A stretch of DNA of 51,123 nucleotides, from assembly GCF_001015055.1 (NCBI RefSeq), contig NZ_BBWZ01000037.1, positions 1-51,123 of the forward strand, written 5' to 3'. Of this stretch, positions 49,717 to 51,123 are shown one piece after another. The position numbers and the translations under genes are program-made. Every line of letters starts with the position of its first letter. The first letter of the stretch is position 1. Under the pieces are notes generated by a model. That model did no database searches. It worked only from the letters and a program-made list of their open reading frames with translations, and was not told the origin of the DNA. Source of the DNA: Aneurinibacillus tyrosinisolvens (lineage in GTDB: Bacteria; Bacillota; Bacilli; Aneurinibacillales; Aneurinibacillaceae).

Positions 49717-50344
49717 ATGAAAAGTATTTCTAAAAAAATCATCGGGACAACCCTTGCTACGAGCATTGCTCTTGTATCCTTAGCTTCTGGAGCATACGCA
49801 GCGGAGCAAACATCAGCACAAGCAAATCAAAAACAAGTTAAAATAGAGCAAAAAGCAAAAGCCAAGGCAGAACGCGAGGCTAAAAAAAGCTGAGAAACAG
49901 AAAGAACAACTTGCTAAATTGAATGCGGTAGCTGCAAAGCTCGGTATCGAAGTAACAGGCAAAACTCCTGAACAGATTAAAGCTCAAATTAAAGAGAAGT
50001 TAGCAGCTAAAAAGCAAGAAAACCAGCAAAAAAATAATGAAATGGTTGCTGAATTAGCTCAAAAACTTGGAATTGACACAACAGGTAAAACTCCTGAACA
50101 AGTGAAGCAATTAGTAAAAGAAAAGATAACAGCAAAGAAAGCGGAACGTCTTGCAAAGCTAACAGCTCTTGCTAAAGAAAAAGGAATTTCAATTGATGAA
50201 TTAAAAACACAATTAAAGGCCCAGGCGAAAGCAAAAAAGTCAGAGCAACAAGCAAAACTTGAACAGAAAGCTAAAGAAAAAGGAATTACAGTTGACGAGC
50301 TAAAGTTACAGCTTAAACAAAAACATGAAAATAAAGTGAAATAA
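49717..50344 (+). pseudogene. Secreted Lys/Ala-rich repeat protein interrupted at an A7 run
   Basis: The gene starts at ATG 49717 with GGAGG eight bases upstream. It encodes a Sec signal peptide (KSISKKIIGTTLATSIALVS, cleaving near AYAA) and then a Lys/Ala/Gln-rich chain. At AAAAAAA (49882-49888) the frame runs into TGA (49891-49893). Removing one A gives AEKQKEQLAKLN... and continues open to 50344. The continuation has repeats: LGIEVTGKTPEQIKAQIKEK and LGIDTTGKTPEQVKQLVKEK, and KEKGISIDELKTQLK and KEKGITVDELKLQLK. It may be a genuine frameshift, a sequencing error in a homopolymer, or slippage-regulated expression. The family resembles DUF2680-like/YckD repeats, which I cannot confirm. Confidence 0.7.
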
Positions 50345-50350
50345 CACACA

Positions 50351-50390
50351 AATAAAGCCGCCCAACTTTAGGGGTGGCTTTATTTGTATA
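50351..50390 (+). terminator. Terminator of the secreted repeat protein
   Basis: AATAAAGCCGCCC pairs with GGGGTGGCTTTATT around AACTTTA and is followed by TGT. It lies just after the stop at 50344. Confidence 0.75.
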
Positions 50391-50848
50391 CATTAGGTTC
50401 ATTTTGTTAATATTGTTACGCTATCCTCCCTCTATATAAAAACGAATTTCTCTTATTTTCTTCTGTTTTCTCACGATTTTAAGGTGATACAGATTTAGAA
50501 GGCCATCTTTAATCGGAATTATAAGTTAGATTAGGATATTATTGGAGGAGGAGGACAAAAAAAGCCACACCTACCTATCCACTCTCATCCAAAAAATGTA
50601 TAATTAGTTAATATATGGTCGCATGATGGATGTCCACATTTCTCATGGAGGTCAACCCTCCCATGTCTCACAGAGTCTTCGCTCCAAAATTCCTTCGTCC
50701 AACCTTTCCATGAGGTGGATGTCAGTAATGCTGCCCGACAGGGTCTATGCCCGCAATATAGTTTAATGACTGACTAATCCGTGCTTCAAATGTCTTCTAA
50801 ATCTATAAACCTTCCAAATGTCTGATTACCTGACAGAAAACAAAAAAG
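50391..50848. other. Noncoding region downstream of a partial IS110 transposase
   Basis: The region between the secreted-protein terminator and the IS110-type frame (leftward) holds no gene. It contains CATGGAGG/CCTCCCATG inverted arms at about 50643-50664 and repeated GGATGTC words, suggesting a structured RNA. In IS1111-type IS110 elements the bridge RNA lies at the 3' side of the transposase, so it could be one. Its outer limit is not defined. Confidence 0.35.
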
Positions 50849-51123
50849 TTAAGCTGCACTCTTTGCGAGTGCCATGTGAGGGATGTCCCTTAACATTCTT
50901 TCTTCACTAAACTCACACTGCTTTTTACCGACGGTAAACAACACACGTATCAACTTGTTACACAAAGCGATGAGAGACTGCATCTTTTTCAAAGGATTAT
51001 TGGGTCGTGTTGTATAGTACGCGTGAAGAGCTTTAAAAGCAGTGTTCTTGCCGACCAAAGGCATAATGACGCGGAAGAGGAGCGCTCTCAAGGTCTTGCG
51101 ACCTCTCTTCGTTATCTTAGTTT
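50849..51123 (-). CDS. Partial IS110-family transposase (C-terminal end)
   Basis: The 91 codons present from the window edge to the stop give an IS110-family C-terminus: ITKRGRKTLRALLFRVIMPL, AYYTTRPNNPLKKMQSLIAL and CNKLIRVLFTVG. The segment begins in mid-gene; its N-terminal RuvC domain lies beyond base 51123. It is a second, distinct IS110 copy, not the 46 kb one. Sequence is clean, so the part seen may be intact. The long noncoding stretch downstream (50391-50848) may belong to it. Confidence 0.75.
   Translation of the reverse strand, partial: TKITKRGRKTLRALLFRVIMPLVGKNTAFKALHAYYTTRPNNPLKKMQSLIALCNKLIRVLFTVGKKQCEFSEERMLRDIPHMALAKSAA

Noticed and set aside
1..51123. tRNA, rRNA or retron-type elements
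   Set aside because: I saw no cloverleaf-like sequence with TTCGANNC, no rRNA stretches and no reverse transcriptase.

Overview
The window looks like DNA from an endospore-forming member of the Bacillaceae (Bacillus in the broad sense). It is AT-rich with strong AGGAGG-type ribosome binding sites, a prespore regulator of the RsfA family, a soluble PAS-domain sensor kinase of the sporulation-kinase type, AGCS, CPA1, CPA2 and ArsB/NhaD transporters in Bacillus-like forms, and IS3, IS200/IS605 and IS110 elements. I cannot name the species. I found no rRNA, tRNA or CRISPR array. The first ~31 kb has a plasmid- or island-like character (iteron-like repeats, an accessory Hfq, many small unknown genes, recombinases), so the replicon could be a megaplasmid or a chromosome carrying integrated plasmid DNA.

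Layout. 0-7 kb: RsfA-like regulator, CoiA-like nuclease, and leftward small secreted, membrane or unknown genes, including two short ones (4617-4766 and 5718-5876). 7.3-16.5 kb: a tightly packed leftward operon of four genes, DUF499 ATPase > DUF3780 > DUF1156 DNA methylase > PLD-nuclease/SNF2 helicase, which I read as a complete modification-linked anti-phage system. It is visibly more GC-rich than its surroundings (two 60-base lines I counted, at 9121 and 14041, have 30 G/C each, against 11 at 17641 and 20 at 5041). 16.5-20.1 kb: decayed defence and mobility genes, namely an hsdM remnant and tandem large serine recombinase remnants. 20-28 kb: a DEDDh exonuclease with a changed catalytic residue, an Hfq paralogue, a double-HTH regulator, two multi-gene leftward clusters of unknown small proteins, and two clusters of iteron-like repeats. 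28.5-31.5 kb: a tyrosine recombinase directly followed by a three-PAS histidine kinase.

31.6-37.8 kb: fragments of HD-GYP and DUF72 genes, then an ion-transport block (CPA1 antiporter, Na+:alanine symporter, ArsB/NhaD permease with a small membrane partner). 37.8-41.3 kb: two IS3-family copies, the left one internally deleted, bracket a UDP-ManNAc-type dehydrogenase. This forms a composite-transposon-like unit. 41.3-42.7 kb: a TnpB-only IS200/IS605 element with a recognisable omega-RNA-type right end. 43-45.5 kb: a CPA2 antiporter behind a leader terminator, and a secreted or anchored protein. 45.8-47.3 kb: an IS110 element with a frameshifted transposase and a long 5' noncoding region of the bridge-RNA type. 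47.4-51.1 kb: membrane proteins, a cupin, a secreted repeat protein split by an A7 tract, and the C-terminal end of a second IS110-family transposase running off the window.

How the parts fit. The DUF499 cassette probably marks self DNA (DUF1156 methylase) and attacks or remodels unmarked DNA (PLD/helicase, driven or loaded by the DUF499 ATPase). It sits amid recombinase and restriction debris, as expected of a defence island. The two antiporter operons share near-identical hairpin blocks in their 5' leaders, suggesting a common cis-regulatory element or a dispersed palindromic repeat.
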